A DNA stretch of 6,236 nt from an uncultured Acidobacteriota bacterium. GTDB taxonomy: Bacteria; Acidobacteriota; JAAYUB01. The translations under genes were made by a program, and so were the position numbers. The stretch spans positions 1-6,236 of the forward strand of contig CALAMB010000467.1 of the NCBI GenBank assembly GCA_937925645.1, in the 5' to 3' direction. Numbering within the stretch: position 1 is the first letter of the stretch; every line of letters starts with the position of its first letter. This document shows, piece after piece, positions 4,814 through 6,236 of this stretch. The notes under the pieces were generated by a model. That model was not told the origin of the DNA. It was given only the letters and a program-made list of their open reading frames with translations, and made no database searches.

Positions 4814-6236
4814 GTGAACAGAAAGGCAGGGAGACGGAATGGCCGGGTGGCGGCGGTGCTGGCCGCGGCGCTCGTGTTCGGATTCGCAGCCGCGGCGGCG
4901 GCACAGGCCGCACCGTCGGACCGGCGGATCGCCCTGTTCCAGGCCGATGGGTTTCCCGCAACGGACGCCCCCGCGGTGCCGCCGGCGGTGCTGGCCGAAG
5001 CGCTGGCTGACCTGGCGGTCGATCGCTTCGACGATCCGACAGAGTTGGCGGCGCGACTCGACGCGCGCGATCACGCGGTGCTCGTTCTGCCGTACGGCAG
5101 CGCCTTCCCGCTGGAGGCCTGGGACGCCATCCGCGCGTTCCTTGACGCCGGAGGCGGCCTGGTGGTGCTGGGGGGCGCGCCGTTCCACCAGCCGGTGTAC
5201 CGCGCGGCGGATGGCGGCTGGTTGTTGGGCGTCCGCCAGCCGACCTTTGCGCACGCGCTGCTCATCGGGCCTGCCGAGGTGATCGATCTCGGGGGCGCTG
5301 CCGGCGCCCTGACTGTCGCTCCCGCCGCCGGCGGTGGCTGGGACGGGCCGGCGGTCCCGCTCCCGGCACGGACGTTTGCCCTGACCGTGCGGTTCGCCAC
5401 GCGACCCGACACACCGGGCGAGGACGGCGCCGCGGGCATCCGCGAGGCGGTGCTGCGGCCGCTGGCGCACGTGGTCGATGCCGACGGCGTGCCGGTCGCC
5501 TGCCCCCTGCTGGAGATCGACCGCCTGCACGGTCCCGGCGCCGGCGGGCGCTGGGTGCTGGCGACGGGCGACGCGGTTCATCAGGCCCCGCTGATCCGGG
5601 CCATGGTCCTCGGGGCGCTCGACGGCGCGGAGGAGGTGACCGTGCGCCCCGCGGCGGCGTGCGTGGAACCGGGCGAGACGCCCCGGGTGCGCGTCACGGT
5701 GCGTCGTCCGGGAGCGACGGCCGGCGAGGCGGCGCCGAGTGCCGCCGTGGCGGTGCGCGATGATGCCGGACAGGTGGTTTGGAACGGCCGCGTGATGCTG
5801 GCCGGTCCGTCGACCTTCATGACCGGCGAGCTGGCCGTCCGGCCCGACCGGCCGCTGGCCCCCGGCCTGTACCGTGTGGCGGTGACGCTGGAGGATGCCG
5901 CCGGCAGCCCCGGCGCGACCGAGGGCGGCTTCTGGGTGCGGGACGACGCGCTGCTCCGGAGCGGGCCGCGGCTGACCGCCTCGCGCGACTGGCTCCGGCG
6001 CGACGGCCGCGTCTTTCCGGTGGTGGGAACCACCTACATGGCCGGCGACGTCCACCGCAAGTTCCTGTTCGAGCCGAACCCTGCGGTGTGGGACCGGGAC
6101 ATGGCGGCCATGCGGCGCGCCGGCGTCAACTTCATCCGGACGGGGCTCTGGACCGGCTGGGGCCGCCTGATGTCCGACCCGGGCGCCGTGGACGAGAACG
6201 CCCTGCGCGCCATCGATGCCTTCGTGCTCACCGCGG
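4814..6236 (+). CDS. Secreted multidomain protein with glycoside-hydrolase-like barrel, N-terminal part
   Basis: The frame stays open for 474 codons to the window edge with no stop. Residues 1-32 form a Sec signal peptide (basic MNRKAGRRNGR, an Ala/Val/Leu-rich core, probable cleavage after AQA). About 38-270 resemble a class I glutamine-amidotransferase-like fold: IALFQADGFP, then VLVLPYGSAFP, then FLDAGGGLVVLGGAPFHQP. No Cys-His-Glu catalytic set is evident, so the domain is probably structural or sugar-binding, as in beta-galactosidase trimerisation domains. About 275-378 form an Ig-like beta-sandwich (VRPAAACVEPGETPRVRV to GGFWVRDD). From about 390, FPVVGTTYMAGD and WDRDMAAMRRAGVNFIRTGLWTGWGRL look like the first strands of a clan GH-A glycosidase barrel (GH42/GH5-like). 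The catalytic glutamates lie beyond the window. It probably acts on an extracellular polysaccharide, substrate unknown. The GTG start is fixed by an in-frame stop just upstream and the adjoining Shine-Dalgarno site. Confidence 0.85.
   Translation, partial: MNRKAGRRNGRVAAVLAAALVFGFAAAAAAQAAPSDRRIALFQADGFPATDAPAVPPAVLAEALADLAVDRFDDPTELAARLDARDHAVLVLPYGSAFPLEAWDAIRAFLDAGGGLVVLGGAPFHQPVYRAADGGWLLGVRQPTFAHALLIGPAEVIDLGGAAGALTVAPAAGGGWDGPAVPLPARTFALTVRFATRPDTPGEDGAAGIREAVLRPLAHVVDADGVPVACPLLEIDRLHGPGAGGRWVLATGDAVHQAPLIRAMVLGALDGAEEVTVRPAAACVEPGETPRVRVTVRRPGATAGEAAPSAAVAVRDDAGQVVWNGRVMLAGPSTFMTGELAVRPDRPLAPGLYRVAVTLEDAAGSPGATEGGFWVRDDALLRSGPRLTASRDWLRRDGRVFPVVGTTYMAGDVHRKFLFEPNPAVWDRDMAAMRRAGVNFIRTGLWTGWGRLMSDPGAVDENALRAIDAFVLTA

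Noticed and set aside
4589..6055. Long minus-strand reading frame of 488 codons opposite the glycosidase-like gene
   Set aside because: It is an antisense shadow caused by GC-rich codon use. The plus strand has a signal peptide, recognisable domains and a strong ribosome site, while the minus frame is low-complexity Arg/Gly/His/Ala-rich and resembles no family.
1..6236. A defence system, phage or secondary-metabolite cluster
   Set aside because: All three genes are ordinary peptidase or glycosidase-like genes, and no nuclease, helicase, toxin, integrase or synthase is visible. The only unexplained structure is the repeat mosaic.

Overview
The window is a GC-rich bacterial segment with three protein genes and one very unusual intergenic region. 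Two of the genes begin with Sec-type signal peptides, and the set (S9 peptidase, bacterial tricorn-type protease, large secreted glycosidase-like protein) suggests a Gram-negative heterotroph that degrades proteins and polysaccharides. Acidobacteriota or a PVC-like or related environmental lineage would fit, but this is a guess from gene content and base composition. The sequence holds no marker that settles taxonomy.

Layout: (1) 1-387, plus strand: the C-terminal end of a prolyl-oligopeptidase family (S9) serine peptidase, with the catalytic Asp and His visible. (2) 388-1199: a gap between convergent genes, less GC-rich than its flanks and built almost wholly from short tandem arrays with 6-8 bp units. 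It includes a ~240-bp imperfect duplication and one clear rho-independent terminator serving the minus-strand gene. (3) 1200-4592, minus strand: a complete 1130-residue secreted tricorn-type protease (two beta-propellers, PDZ, S41 core) with the full Ser-His-Ser-Glu catalytic set. (4) 4593-4813: a divergent promoter region with a candidate sigma70 promoter, a short palindrome and an extended Shine-Dalgarno site. (5) 4814 to the window end, plus strand: the first 474 codons of a large secreted protein with a glutamine-amidotransferase-like fold, an Ig-like domain and the start of a glycoside-hydrolase-like (clan GH-A) barrel.

The S9 peptidase and the tricorn protease fit one pathway: tricorn-type enzymes cut oligopeptides into short peptides and S9 peptidases trim these further. 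They are convergent, so they are not an operon. The carbohydrate-directed gene is divergent from the protease gene and shares its upstream region.

The repeat region is the most unusual part. Each array has its own 6-8 bp word. The array next to the S9 gene runs into its coding end and supplies its stop codon. Several words recur in both halves, always in the same orientation relative to the nearer gene. I recognise no CRISPR, insertion sequence, tRNA or rRNA.
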